Assembly: GCA_913774665.1 (NCBI GenBank)
Contig: CAJYHN010000014.1
Location: 27,143 to 91,142, forward strand
DNA: 64,000 nucleotides
Origin: an uncultured Microbacterium sp.
GTDB lineage: Bacteria; Actinomycetota; Actinomycetes; Actinomycetales; Microbacteriaceae
Direction of reading: 5' to 3'
Below are positions 55,550 to 64,000 of this stretch, in pieces. A model generated the notes under the pieces. It was given only the letters and a program-made list of their open reading frames with translations, did no database searches and was not told the DNA's origin. The position numbers were made by a program, and so were the translations under genes. How positions within the stretch are numbered: the stretch's first letter is position 1; every line of letters starts with the position of its first letter.

Positions 55550-58393
55550 ATGCCCGCCCGTGTTCACGCCATCCTCGTCGTGCGTCCCGAAGGACGCACT
55601 CCTGCAGCGAACCATCTGGAGCGCACCCTCTCGGCCCTCGCCGCTCAGACCCGCCCCGTCGACGCCCTCACGATCGTGCTGTGCGGCTCCGACCCCGCTC
55701 TGACGCGACTGGCCGCCTCCTCCGGCGCGGAGGGTGTGATCACGGCTCCGGCCGGCACCTCGTTCGCCACCGCCACGGCGCTGGCAACCCCCCGCCTCAC
55801 CGGCGATGCGGTCTGGCTGCTCGCGCAGGACACCGCACCCGACCCCGACGCCCTCGTGCGCCTCGCCGGCGCCCTCGAGCTCTCGCCCCCGCTGGTCGTC
55901 GCGGCCCCCAAGCTCGTGGCGTGGGACGATCGCGACGCGATCCTGTCGCTCGGCGTGAGCATGAACCGTTACGGCGGCACCGTCGAGCTCGCGGCCGGCG
56001 AGCTCGACCAGGGACAGCGCGACGGCGATGCCGACGTGCTCGGTGCCGACGTCCGCGGCCTGCTCGTCCGCCGTGACGCCTGGACCGCCCTCGGCGGTCT
56101 CGACCCGGCGCTGGGCGGCGCCGACGAGGGGCTCGACCTGGGCGTGCGCGCGCGTCTCGCGGGCCACCTCGTCTCGCTCGTGCCCGCCGCCCGTGTCGCC
56201 GTCGCCGGCGACGGGGTCGCGGCGATGGCCCGCGGTCGCCGCCGCGCGCGGCGCCGCGCCTTCGCGACGCGGACCGCTCAACTCCACCGCCGCCTGGTCT
56301 ACGCGCCCGCTCCGGCGGTGGCGCTGCACTGGCTGTCGCTGCTCCCGCTCGCCCTGTGGCGCACGATCCTGCACCTGGTGTCGAAGGTCCCGTACCGCGT
56401 CCTCCCCGAATGGGGGGCGACGCTGCTCGTGATGGCCCGACCGGCGGCCATCGCCCGGGCCCGTCGTCGCATCCGCTCCTCGCGGGTGGTCGGATGGTCG
56501 CGGCTGGCGCCGCTCCGGGTCTCCCGCGCGGAGATGCGGCTGCGCTGGGAGAGCGACGTCGCCGACCCCGACGCGCCCGTGCGCTCGGAATTGCGGTTCT
56601 TCGTCGGCGGGGGAGCATGGGCTGTGCTCGGCGCCCTCGCGGTCTCGGCGGCCCTGTTCGCCCCGTTGCTGGCCTGGCCCGTGCTCGGCGGGGGTGCCCT
56701 CGCCCCGCTGCGCCAGAACGTCGCGCAGCTGTGGCAGGACGCCGCCTGGGGAGCGCGCCCCCTCGGCCTGGATGCCATCGGCCCGGCGGACCCGTTCTCG
56801 GCTCTCGTCGCCGTGATCGGCACGCTGTCGCCCGGCGACCCCTCGCGCGCGTTCGTCGTGCTCTGGGTGCTCGCCCTCCCGCTCGCGGTGCTGGGCGGAT
56901 GGTTCGCCGCGACCCGCGTGACCGAGTCGTCGATGCTGCGCATCGTCGCCGGTGTGGCCTGGGCGCTCGCCCCCACCTTCCTCGCTGCCCTCACCGAGGG
57001 GCGCCCGGCCGGTGTCCTCGTCCACCTCCTTCTGCCGTGGCTCTTCTACGCCGCGTGCGTGGCGCACCGCTCGTGGGCTCCGGCGGGGGCGGCATCCGTC
57101 CTTCTCATCGCCGTCCTCGCGTGCGCCCCGTCGCTCGCTCCCGCGGTCGTGGTCCTGTGGTCGGCGGCGCTCGTCGTCGTCGCTCTCGTGGCCGGGCGCG
57201 GTGTGGCCCGCGTCGTCTGGCTCCTCATCCCCTCGGCCGTCGTTTTCGCCCCGCTCGTGTGGACCCAGGTGCGCGCCGGAAATCCCTGGGGCCTGCTCGC
57301 CGACCCCGGGATCGTCTACGCGGGAGCCGAGGCCTCGGCGACGCCGCTGGGCCGCGCGCTGGTGGCGGCCGGGTTCCCCACGTCCGACCCGGGCGGGTGG
57401 GCCAGCCTGACCGGGGGACCTGTCTGGTGGGTGGGCCTGCTCATCGCCCCTCTCGCTGTCCTCGCGGTGCTCGCCGTGCTCACGCCGCGGTGGATCACGG
57501 CATCCGCCCTCATCGTCATCGCCGTCGCGGGCCTCGCCACCGCCTTCGCCGCGGTGGGGATCGCCGTGTCGTTCGATCACTCCGTGCCCGTGCCGCTCTG
57601 GCCGGGAGCGGGCCTGAGCCTCGCGTGGATCGGGCTCGTCGGCGGGGCCGTGGTGGCCCTCGACGCCGGCGTCCCCGCGCGCGTCCGCGTGCTCCGACCT
57701 GTCGGCGCGCTCCTCGCCCTCGCCGCTCTGGCCGTCTCGGTCGCCCCGGCTCTGACCGCGCAGACCGCCGACGCCGGCAGCGACCGCTCCGCCCTCACGA
57801 ACGGTCCCGTCTCGACCCTCCCGGCCTTCGTCGCCGCCGAGGGCCGCGGCTCGCTCGACATCGGCACGATCGTCCTCGACCCGCGCTCCGACGGCCTGCG
57901 CGTGCAGGTGGTGTGGGGCGGGAGCGCCACCCTCTCGGGGCAGAGCACCGTCGAGGCCACACGCACCACGGCCGACGATCAGGACGTCGAACTCGCGGCC
58001 CTCGCGGCCGACCTCGTGACCCCCTCCGCGGACGACGTCGTGTCGCGTCTCGCCGCACGCGGAATCTCGTTCGTGCTGCTCGAATCGGCCCCCGCCGGCG
58101 AGGACGACGTGATCCGGGGCACGCGACTGGGAGCGGCCACTTCGCTCGACCAGCGCGACCTGCTCGACCCCGTGGGGGCGACCACCCGCGGCGACCTGTG
58201 GCGGGTGAACACCGCGATCACTCCGCGCCCCGCACTCGACGACCACCGCCTGGGACTCCAGCGGCTCGTCGCCGTCGGTTCGCTGGGTGTCGTGCTCGTC
58301 GCCCTCCTGCTCGCGGTGCCCACCGCGGCCTCGCGTCGAGTCGCCCGCCGGACGCCGCGCATCGTCGGTCCGAACCCGGGAGGATCCCGATGA
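55550..58393 (+). CDS. Giant GT2-membrane fusion protein
   Basis: A 947-residue protein. The N-terminal ~210 residues are a GT2-like domain (AILVVRPEGRTPAAN, LLAQDTAPDPDAL, GGLDPALGGADEGLDL), with several catalytic positions altered, so activity is uncertain. The rest has about twelve to fourteen membrane segments with loops (GVSMNRYGG, DAIGPADPFSAL) and a C-terminal external part before a last membrane segment. The family is conserved beside whiB and DUF5719 in actinobacteria. A role in wall polysaccharide synthesis is inferred. TAGGCT lies 10 bases before the ATG. The stop overlaps the DUF5719 gene (ATGA). Confidence 0.8.
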   Translation: MPARVHAILVVRPEGRTPAANHLERTLSALAAQTRPVDALTIVLCGSDPALTRLAASSGAEGVITAPAGTSFATATALATPRLTGDAVWLLAQDTAPDPDALVRLAGALELSPPLVVAAPKLVAWDDRDAILSLGVSMNRYGGTVELAAGELDQGQRDGDADVLGADVRGLLVRRDAWTALGGLDPALGGADEGLDLGVRARLAGHLVSLVPAARVAVAGDGVAAMARGRRRARRRAFATRTAQLHRRLVYAPAPAVALHWLSLLPLALWRTILHLVSKVPYRVLPEWGATLLVMARPAAIARARRRIRSSRVVGWSRLAPLRVSRAEMRLRWESDVADPDAPVRSELRFFVGGGAWAVLGALAVSAALFAPLLAWPVLGGGALAPLRQNVAQLWQDAAWGARPLGLDAIGPADPFSALVAVIGTLSPGDPSRAFVVLWVLALPLAVLGGWFAATRVTESSMLRIVAGVAWALAPTFLAALTEGRPAGVLVHLLLPWLFYAACVAHRSWAPAGAASVLLIAVLACAPSLAPAVVVLWSAALVVVALVAGRGVARVVWLLIPSAVVFAPLVWTQVRAGNPWGLLADPGIVYAGAEASATPLGRALVAAGFPTSDPGGWASLTGGPVWWVGLLIAPLAVLAVLAVLTPRWITASALIVIAVAGLATAFAAVGIAVSFDHSVPVPLWPGAGLSLAWIGLVGGAVVALDAGVPARVRVLRPVGALLALAALAVSVAPALTAQTADAGSDRSALTNGPVSTLPAFVAAEGRGSLDIGTIVLDPRSDGLRVQVVWGGSATLSGQSTVEATRTTADDQDVELAALAADLVTPSADDVVSRLAARGISFVLLESAPAGEDDVIRGTRLGAATSLDQRDLLDPVGATTRGDLWRVNTAITPRPALDDHRLGLQRLVAVGSLGVVLVALLLAVPTAASRRVARRTPRIVGPNPGGSR

Positions 58394-59781
58394 GCGAGCG
58401 CCGTCTCGTCCGTGTCGCCGCCACGAGCGCCCGCGTCGTCGCGGGAGCCGCGGTGGCGACGGCCGCCGTCCTCGGCACGGTCGTCGCGATCGCCGCGCCC
58501 TGGCCGCAGTACTCCGCGATCCCCGTGCGCGTGCAGGTCACGCCGACCCCCGGTGACACGCTTCTGGCGTGCGACGGCCCGCTGCTGGCCCTCGGGCGAA
58601 GCGCCGACTCCGCGAGCTCGCTGAGCTCGGCGGCCGGGCAGCAGGTGATCAGCGGCCCCGCCGACTCCGATGCCTCTTCGACCGCGCTGACGGGGGCGAC
58701 CTCCGACGCCTCGGGCGACGCCGAGGCCCTGCGCGCGGCTCCCCGTGACGGCGCCCCGTCCCCGCTCGCCGCCGCCGGGTCCGCCACGGCCGCCGCGAGC
58801 GACCTCATCGGGTTCGCGGCATCCGCCTGCCGCCCGCCCCTGGCGGAATCGTGGCTCGTCGGGGGCGCGACCACGACGGGCGCCAACGATCTCGTCGTCC
58901 TCGCCAATCCCGGGGCCGTCCCCGCGACCGTCCAGCTCTCGGTCTACGGCGCCAAGGGAGTGTCGGATCCGCCCAGCGGTCAGAACCTCGTGGTCCCCGC
59001 GGGCGGTCGCCGGGTCGTGCCCCTCGCGGGCCTGCTGCTCGGAGAAGAGAGCCCGGTCGTGCGCGTCGTGTCGTCGGGTGCCCCGGTGCACGCGTCCCTG
59101 CAGGCGCAGCTGACGCGTCTGCTGCTGCCGGGCGGGGTGGATCAGGTCGCGCCTCTCGCGCAGGCCGACACGCGATTGGTCATGCCGGGCGTCCAGGTCC
59201 TCGCCACGGACGCCAGCCAGGCGGGCACGGTGCTGCGCCTGCTGTCTCCCGGATCCGACGCCTCAGCGACCGTGACGCTCGTGCCGAACGATCCCTCGGT
59301 CAGCGCTCCCGCCCCCACCGACATCCCGCTCACGGCGGGGCTTCCCACCTCGGTGAACCTCTCGGGTGCCGCCGCCGGCGCCTACACGGTCGACGTGTCG
59401 GCCACCGCGCCGATCGTCGGGGCGACGTGGTCGACGACAGGTTTCGGTGAGGGCTCGGATTTCGCCTGGTACGTCTCCGCACCCGCCATCTCGACGCCCA
59501 GTGCGATCGCGGTCGCCCCGGGTGTGGGCGCGAACCTGGTGATCGCCGGCGGGGACACCGACACGGCCGTCACCCTCACCCCCGCGGACGGGGGCGCCGC
59601 GATCACCACCACCGTCGCCGCCGGCGCCAGCGTCGCCGTGCCGGTCGCGGCGGGCGACTATCGTCTCGAGACGGCGGCGCCGGTGCGCGCGGCCGTCACG
59701 TATGCGGGAACGGGTGCGTTGGCGTCCTACCCCCTGTGGCCGGCGGATGCCGCGGCCTCGGCGCTCACGATCCTGCCGTAG
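58390..59781 (+). CDS. DUF5719-family membrane-anchored extracytoplasmic protein
   Basis: A 463-residue protein with one N-terminal membrane segment (~15-37) and a long Ala/Ser/Gly-rich external part. Two beta-rich domains can be seen: SWLVGGATTTGANDLVVLANPG opens the first and TWSTTGFGEGSDFAWY lies in the second. Two Cys (LLACDG and SACRPP) could form a disulfide. It is coupled to the giant GT2 membrane protein by a 4-base overlap, suggesting a partner outside the membrane. Function unknown. Confidence 0.78.
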   Translation: MSERRLVRVAATSARVVAGAAVATAAVLGTVVAIAAPWPQYSAIPVRVQVTPTPGDTLLACDGPLLALGRSADSASSLSSAAGQQVISGPADSDASSTALTGATSDASGDAEALRAAPRDGAPSPLAAAGSATAAASDLIGFAASACRPPLAESWLVGGATTTGANDLVVLANPGAVPATVQLSVYGAKGVSDPPSGQNLVVPAGGRRVVPLAGLLLGEESPVVRVVSSGAPVHASLQAQLTRLLLPGGVDQVAPLAQADTRLVMPGVQVLATDASQAGTVLRLLSPGSDASATVTLVPNDPSVSAPAPTDIPLTAGLPTSVNLSGAAAGAYTVDVSATAPIVGATWSTTGFGEGSDFAWYVSAPAISTPSAIAVAPGVGANLVIAGGDTDTAVTLTPADGGAAITTTVAAGASVAVPVAAGDYRLETAAPVRAAVTYAGTGALASYPLWPADAAASALTILP

Positions 59782-59802
59782 CGCCGAGAGGCCCGGTGCG
59801 GG

Positions 59803-60237
59803 TCAGAAGAAGCGGAAGCGTTCGGGACCGAGATCCCACGGGTCGCGGTCGAGATACTCGGCGGCCGCGCGGAAGACCGCGCCCTCGATCATCATCCGCC
59901 GGTGCAGGTCATCGTCGTGATGGGGGTGACCCAGGCGTTCGATCGGCACGCGGTAGAGGATGATGCGCTTCTCTTCGCGCAGGACGGTCCAGCGCGGGAT
60001 GCCGTCGGCTGCGGCGGGAGGCATGATCCCGATCTCGAACGAGACCTCGCGCAGGTCGGTCCAGGCCGAGCGAAGGAACTCGGCGGCGGCGCCGACCGCG
60101 ATGTCGAACCTTTCGACGCGAGTGTCGATCGGCGGCAACGGCGGGCGTACGACCGGGCTGCGATTCTCGCGGCCGTGACGACCGTGCCGCGAGGGGCGGG
60201 CCACGGGTCGCGCTTCGCGGGACCGACGACGCATCAT
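59803..60237 (-). CDS. Zincin-like 'metallopeptidase family' protein lacking HExxH
   Basis: A 144-residue protein of the PF06262-like group found beside DUF3499 in actinobacteria. The N-terminal ~35 residues are basic and probably disordered. The core shows FEIGIMPPAAADGIPRW, IILYRVPIERL and a helix HRRMMIEGAVFRAAAEYL, where active relatives have HExxH. Only one suitable His remains, so zinc protease activity is unlikely. TAGGAT is 6 bases upstream of the ATG at 60237, giving a leaderless start. Confidence 0.75.
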   Translation of the reverse strand: MMRRRSREARPVARPSRHGRHGRENRSPVVRPPLPPIDTRVERFDIAVGAAAEFLRSAWTDLREVSFEIGIMPPAAADGIPRWTVLREEKRIILYRVPIERLGHPHHDDDLHRRMMIEGAVFRAAAEYLDRDPWDLGPERFRFF

Positions 60238-60546
60238 GGGCCCATCCTACGTTCGGGTCCCGGCTCGGTCGTGCCGTGCCGGCGAGCCCGTCGGCGCCGG
60301 AGCGATCCGCGCGCGGGGGTCCCCGCATCGGGACCGGGGTCGTTCGGGCGGGGCGGGCGACCTCGGCGCGTGCGGGGCACGACGGCGGGAAGCCGCCGCG
60401 GGGGCCGATGCCCCCGGCGTGTCGGGTCGAGGGCCCGCCGGTGTACGCCAGCCCCCGGTCTGGATTCCGCCGCCCGTGCACCGGCGTGCGCTTCCGGCGG
60501 CGCGGCGTCCGCGCGGTGTCGGAGGGGCTGACTAGGCTGATCCGCG
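60238..60546. other. 309-bp very GC-rich divergent gap, no gene found
   Basis: The gap holds the outward promoters of the zincin-like gene (TAGGAT, complement of 60244-60249) and the DUF3499 gene (TAGGCT, 60533-60538, 8 bases before its ATG). Open frames cross it on both strands, as expected at this base composition, but none has a start signal or recognisable product. Confidence 0.5.
60244..60249 (-). promoter_or_regulatory. -10 hexamer TAGGAT, leaderless promoter
   Basis: On the minus strand TAGGAT, 6 bases (GGGCCC), then ATG at 60237. Confidence 0.6.
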
Positions 60547-60753
60547 ATGCGCGACAGACTCTGCTCGAAGGTGGGATGCGCCCGCGAGGCGATGAGCACC
60601 CTCACCTATGACTACGGTGACCAGATGGCGGCCGTCGGCCCCCTCGGTCCCGCGGGTGACCCCCACGCTCACGATCTGTGCGTGATCCACGCCGACCGCC
60701 TGTCGGTGCCCAAGGGCTGGGTCGTCGTTCGCCACGAGACGCTGCGCACCTGA
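60547..60753 (+). CDS. DUF3499 family protein
   Basis: A 68-residue protein matching the actinobacterial DUF3499 pattern: LCSKVGCAREAMSTLTYDYGDQ at the N-terminus, DLCVIHADRLSVPKGW near the end. Cys6, Cys11 and the CxxH pair (about 45-48) could bind zinc. Function unknown. It is conserved in the whiB / GT2 / DUF5719 neighbourhood. It lies downstream of TAGGCT by 8 bases, without Shine-Dalgarno. Confidence 0.85.
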   Translation: MRDRLCSKVGCAREAMSTLTYDYGDQMAAVGPLGPAGDPHAHDLCVIHADRLSVPKGWVVVRHETLRT

Positions 60754-60795
60754 TTCGCCGACCGCTCCGGGGCGTGAGTGTCGATCGGGCGCGCA

Positions 60796-60840
60796 TCGAG
60801 GATCCGTCGCTCCCGGAGTGGGCGAAGCGGCGATCCTCGA
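60796..60840. terminator. Strong hairpin between convergent genes
   Basis: TCGAGGATC (60796-60804) pairs perfectly with GATCCTCGA (60832-60840). Inside, after one bulged C, GTCGCT pairs with AGCGGC (one G-T). It lies between DUF3499 (ends 60753) and the minus-strand RDD gene (ends 60845), as a two-way terminator would. Confidence 0.55.
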
Positions 60841-60844
60841 CGAC

Positions 60845-61675
60845 TCACGCCTTCTCGGTGAGGACCGCGGCCCGCTCGTTCTCGAGCAGCAGCGCGCGAT
60901 ACTCGCGGTCCCGCCGCACCGCCGAGACCGCCCGAACGAGCCCCTCCGGGTCGGACGGGGGCAGCGGCGAGACGAAGGGACGCACGGCCTCGGCGAGCGA
61001 AGCGGCGACGCGCACCCGGGCGGCCGGCTCGAGTGCGTCGGCTCCGCGGACGAACTGCGTGACGCGCGCGGCCAGCCGATCGGGCAGGCGCGACACGTCG
61101 GCGATCGCCGCCCAGGACTCCCAGCCCGGGGGCAGACCCGGGGCCGGAGGAGGGAGCCTTCGCGTGCGCGTGCGCTCGCTCGCGGTCCCGGCGAGCAGGT
61201 CGCCCAGACGCTGAGCGCGCGGGGTGAACATGCCGACGACCGCCGCGAGAGCGCCGACGGTGAGCCACACCTCGAGCACCCCGGTGAGCGAGCGGATCAG
61301 GGCCTGGCGGAAGCCCGCGGCTCCGCCGTCGGTACGGACGATGCGCGCGCCCACGGCGAGGCGGCCGAGGCTCCGGCCGCGCGAGAGCGTCTCGACGGTG
61401 GTGGGGATCGCGACCGTCACGAGCACCAGCAGCGAGATGACGCCGATGCGGACGGCGGACTCGGGCAGGGTGCCCGCCCCGACCATCGACACCAGCAGCA
61501 GCGCGCCGCCGATGAGCAGCGCGGCCCCGAGCAGGAAGTCGATGACGGCACCGACCGCGCGGAGGAAGAAGCCGACGGGTTGGACGTCGAGGGCGACGGC
61601 CTCTCCGGTCAGCGTCTCATCGGCGCTCGTGTGAACGAGGGCGACCGCGGGAGCGGGGGTCGACGACGAAGCCAT
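60845..61675 (-). CDS. RDD-family membrane protein
   Basis: A 276-residue protein. Residues ~30-170 carry the RDD domain: FFLRAVGAVIDFLLG (with Arg and Asp), RSLGRLAVGARIVRTDGG and QRLGDLLAGT, with three to four membrane segments. The C-terminal ~110 residues are cytoplasmic and Arg-rich. RDD proteins are commonly encoded head to head with SpoIIM-like genes, as here, but the shared function is unknown. The ATG at 61675 is 16 bases from the divergent ATG at 61692, so the two promoters overlap the opposite genes. Confidence 0.82.
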   Translation of the reverse strand: MASSSTPAPAVALVHTSADETLTGEAVALDVQPVGFFLRAVGAVIDFLLGAALLIGGALLLVSMVGAGTLPESAVRIGVISLLVLVTVAIPTTVETLSRGRSLGRLAVGARIVRTDGGAAGFRQALIRSLTGVLEVWLTVGALAAVVGMFTPRAQRLGDLLAGTASERTRTRRLPPPAPGLPPGWESWAAIADVSRLPDRLAARVTQFVRGADALEPAARVRVAASLAEAVRPFVSPLPPSDPEGLVRAVSAVRRDREYRALLLENERAAVLTEKA

Positions 61676-61678
61676 GCG

Positions 61679-61684
61679 TACAGT
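61679..61684 (+). promoter_or_regulatory. -10 hexamer TACAGT, leaderless promoter
   Basis: TACAGT, 7 bases (TGACCAC), then ATG at 61692; it rules out the in-frame ATG at 61674. Confidence 0.6.
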
Positions 61685-61691
61685 TGACCAC

Positions 61692-62687
61692 ATGGACCTC
61701 GACGCCCTGACGGCCGCCCGGCGCGATGAGTGGGCGCGGCTCGACGAACTGGGGCGCCGCAAGCGCCTGAGCGGGCCCGACGTCGACGAACTGGTCACCC
61801 GCTACCGCGCGGCCTCGGCCGACCTGGCCGACATCAAGACCTCGGCCGGTCGCACGCCCGAGGGTGACTACGTCTCGATCCTGCTGGCGCGGACGCGCCT
61901 GCGTCTCACGGGCGTCCGCGACAACGTCCTGCGGCAGCTGCCGCGCTTCTTCGCGCTGCAGCTTCCGGCGGCGTTGTATCGCGTGCGATGGATGACCCTG
62001 GCCGTGACCGTGTTCTTCCTCGTGGTCTCGACGCTCTGGGCGGTGTGGATCACGGGAAACCCGGCGGTGCTGGCGTCGATCGCCGCGCAGACGGATATCC
62101 AGAGCATCGCTGACGAGCAGTTCGTGGCGTACTACCGCGAGAACCCCAACGCGATCTTCGCCGCCTCCGTATGGTCCAACAACGCCTGGCTGGCGGCCCA
62201 GTGCGTGATGTTCGGGATCACCGGCATCTGGCCCGTCTACGCGGTCATGCAGAACGCGCAGAACGTGGGTATCAACGCGGCCATCATGTTCTCGTTCGAC
62301 CGCGGCGACGTCTTCTTCCAATTCATCCTCCCGCACGGTCTGCTCGAGCTCACGGCGATCTTCGTCGCCGCCGCGGCGGGCCTGCAGATCTTCTGGGCCT
62401 GGGTCGCCCCCGGCCGGCGGACGCGGGTGGAGGCGCTCGCGGCGGCCGGTCGGTCCCTCGCGACCGTGGCCGTGGGCCTGGTCTTCGCCCTCGCTCTGTC
62501 GGGCCTCGTCGAGGGGTTCGTGACCCCGCGCGAGTGGCCGTGGCAGATCAAGATCGCGATCGGCGCTCTGGCCCTCGGGGTCTTCCTCTTCTACATGCTG
62601 GTCGTGGGCCGACGCGCGGCGCGCGCGGGTGAGACGGGCGATCTCACCGAGTACGAGGCGGGCACTCCGACGCTGACGGCGGGGTGA
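61692..62687 (+). CDS. SpoIIM-like (stage II sporulation M) membrane protein
   Basis: A 331-residue protein. A cytoplasmic N-terminal helical part (~1-95, RRDEWARLDELGRR and IKTSAGRTPEGDYV) leads into about six membrane segments. SVWSNNAWLAAQCVMFGITG and FILPHGLLELTAIFVA are the SpoIIM-family core with its conserved Asn and the PHG-x-E motif. Non-sporulating actinobacteria commonly have it paired with an RDD protein, as here. Its role in these bacteria is not established. Confidence 0.85.
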   Translation: MDLDALTAARRDEWARLDELGRRKRLSGPDVDELVTRYRAASADLADIKTSAGRTPEGDYVSILLARTRLRLTGVRDNVLRQLPRFFALQLPAALYRVRWMTLAVTVFFLVVSTLWAVWITGNPAVLASIAAQTDIQSIADEQFVAYYRENPNAIFAASVWSNNAWLAAQCVMFGITGIWPVYAVMQNAQNVGINAAIMFSFDRGDVFFQFILPHGLLELTAIFVAAAAGLQIFWAWVAPGRRTRVEALAAAGRSLATVAVGLVFALALSGLVEGFVTPREWPWQIKIAIGALALGVFLFYMLVVGRRAARAGETGDLTEYEAGTPTLTAG

Positions 62688-62745
62688 CGGCATCCGCTCG
62701 CTCGAGTGAACCGTGCTCGAGGTTCCGTCCGTTTCCCGGCGTGTC

Positions 62746-62766
62746 ATTTTTGATTCACTCAAAAAT
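62746..62766 (+). promoter_or_regulatory. Palindromic operator upstream of the Fur-family gene
   Basis: ATTTTTGA (62746-62753), spacer TTCAC, TCAAAAAT (62759-62766): a perfect 8-base inverted repeat. It ends 4 bases before the -10 TACGCT, covering the region where polymerase binds. Its AT-richness stands out in this sequence. It is a good candidate for autoregulation of the fur-katG operon. Confidence 0.75.
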
Positions 62767-62768
62767 AG

Positions 62769-64000
<1,232 letters not shown>

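Noticed and set aside
55517-58246. A 909-codon open frame on the minus strand opposite the giant GT2 gene
   Set aside because: Its translation is low-complexity Arg/Gly/Glu/His-rich text typical of the antisense of high-GC genes. The plus-strand protein has real membrane segments and family context.
60238-60546. A gene in the GC-rich gap between the zincin-like and DUF3499 genes
   Set aside because: Frames are open on both strands only because of base composition; there are no start signals or recognisable sequence.

Overview
The window is high-GC actinobacterial chromosome, most likely Microbacterium or a close relative in Microbacteriaceae. The pointers are WhiB, DUF3499 and DUF5719 proteins, an actinobacterial-type acyl-CoA carboxylase with its small accessory subunit, an RmlC-RmlD fusion and a GlfT2-type galactofuranosyltransferase. 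No tRNA, rRNA, IS element, phage gene or CRISPR array was found. Many genes have no Shine-Dalgarno sequence. They start 6 or 7 bases after a TANNNT -10 hexamer, the actinobacterial leaderless arrangement, and I used this to place several starts.

Region by region. 1-3667: end of an RNA uracil methyltransferase, then a response regulator / histidine kinase / membrane protein operon. 3668-3991: no gene, but a strong hairpin. 3992-9173: acyl-CoA carboxylase beta and small subunits, divergent biotin ligase, a PH-domain membrane protein, purK and purE. 9170-54993: a roughly 45 kb envelope-glycopolymer locus. 55138-60753: whiB, a giant membrane GT2 and its DUF5719 partner, a zincin-like protein lacking HExxH, and DUF3499. 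60845-62687: a divergent RDD / SpoIIM-like pair. 62782-64000: a Fur-family repressor with a palindromic operator, overlapping katG, which runs off the window.

The glycopolymer locus opens with an LCP protein, the family that attaches glycopolymers to peptidoglycan. It encodes precursor routes for several sugars: dTDP-L-rhamnose (rmlA, rmlB, fused rmlCD), UDP-galactofuranose (glf), mannose-6-phosphate (manA), a 3-acetamido-3,6-dideoxyhexose (an acetyltransferase/ketoisomerase fusion plus a PLP aminotransferase, drawing on the RmlA/RmlB intermediate) and a nucleotide-activated D-glycero-D-manno-heptose (hldE, gmhA, gmhB) next to a GT9 heptosyltransferase-like enzyme. Assembly is represented by about a dozen glycosyltransferases, including a GlfT1/GlfT2-like galactofuranosyltransferase pair and a GtrA/GtrB/GT-C set. 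Export is represented by a Wzm/Wzt-type ABC transporter with a carbohydrate-binding tail, a Wzx-like flippase and an O-antigen-ligase/polymerase-like protein. Decoration is represented by two OafA-type acyltransferases.

The most unusual part is 11.7-31.5 kb: the heptose and amino-deoxyhexose genes, a lipoprotein, and a secreted protein with about twelve LGFP repeats. Sampled lines there are lower in G+C than the flanks, which fits a variable, serotype-like segment inserted between conserved cell-wall genes.
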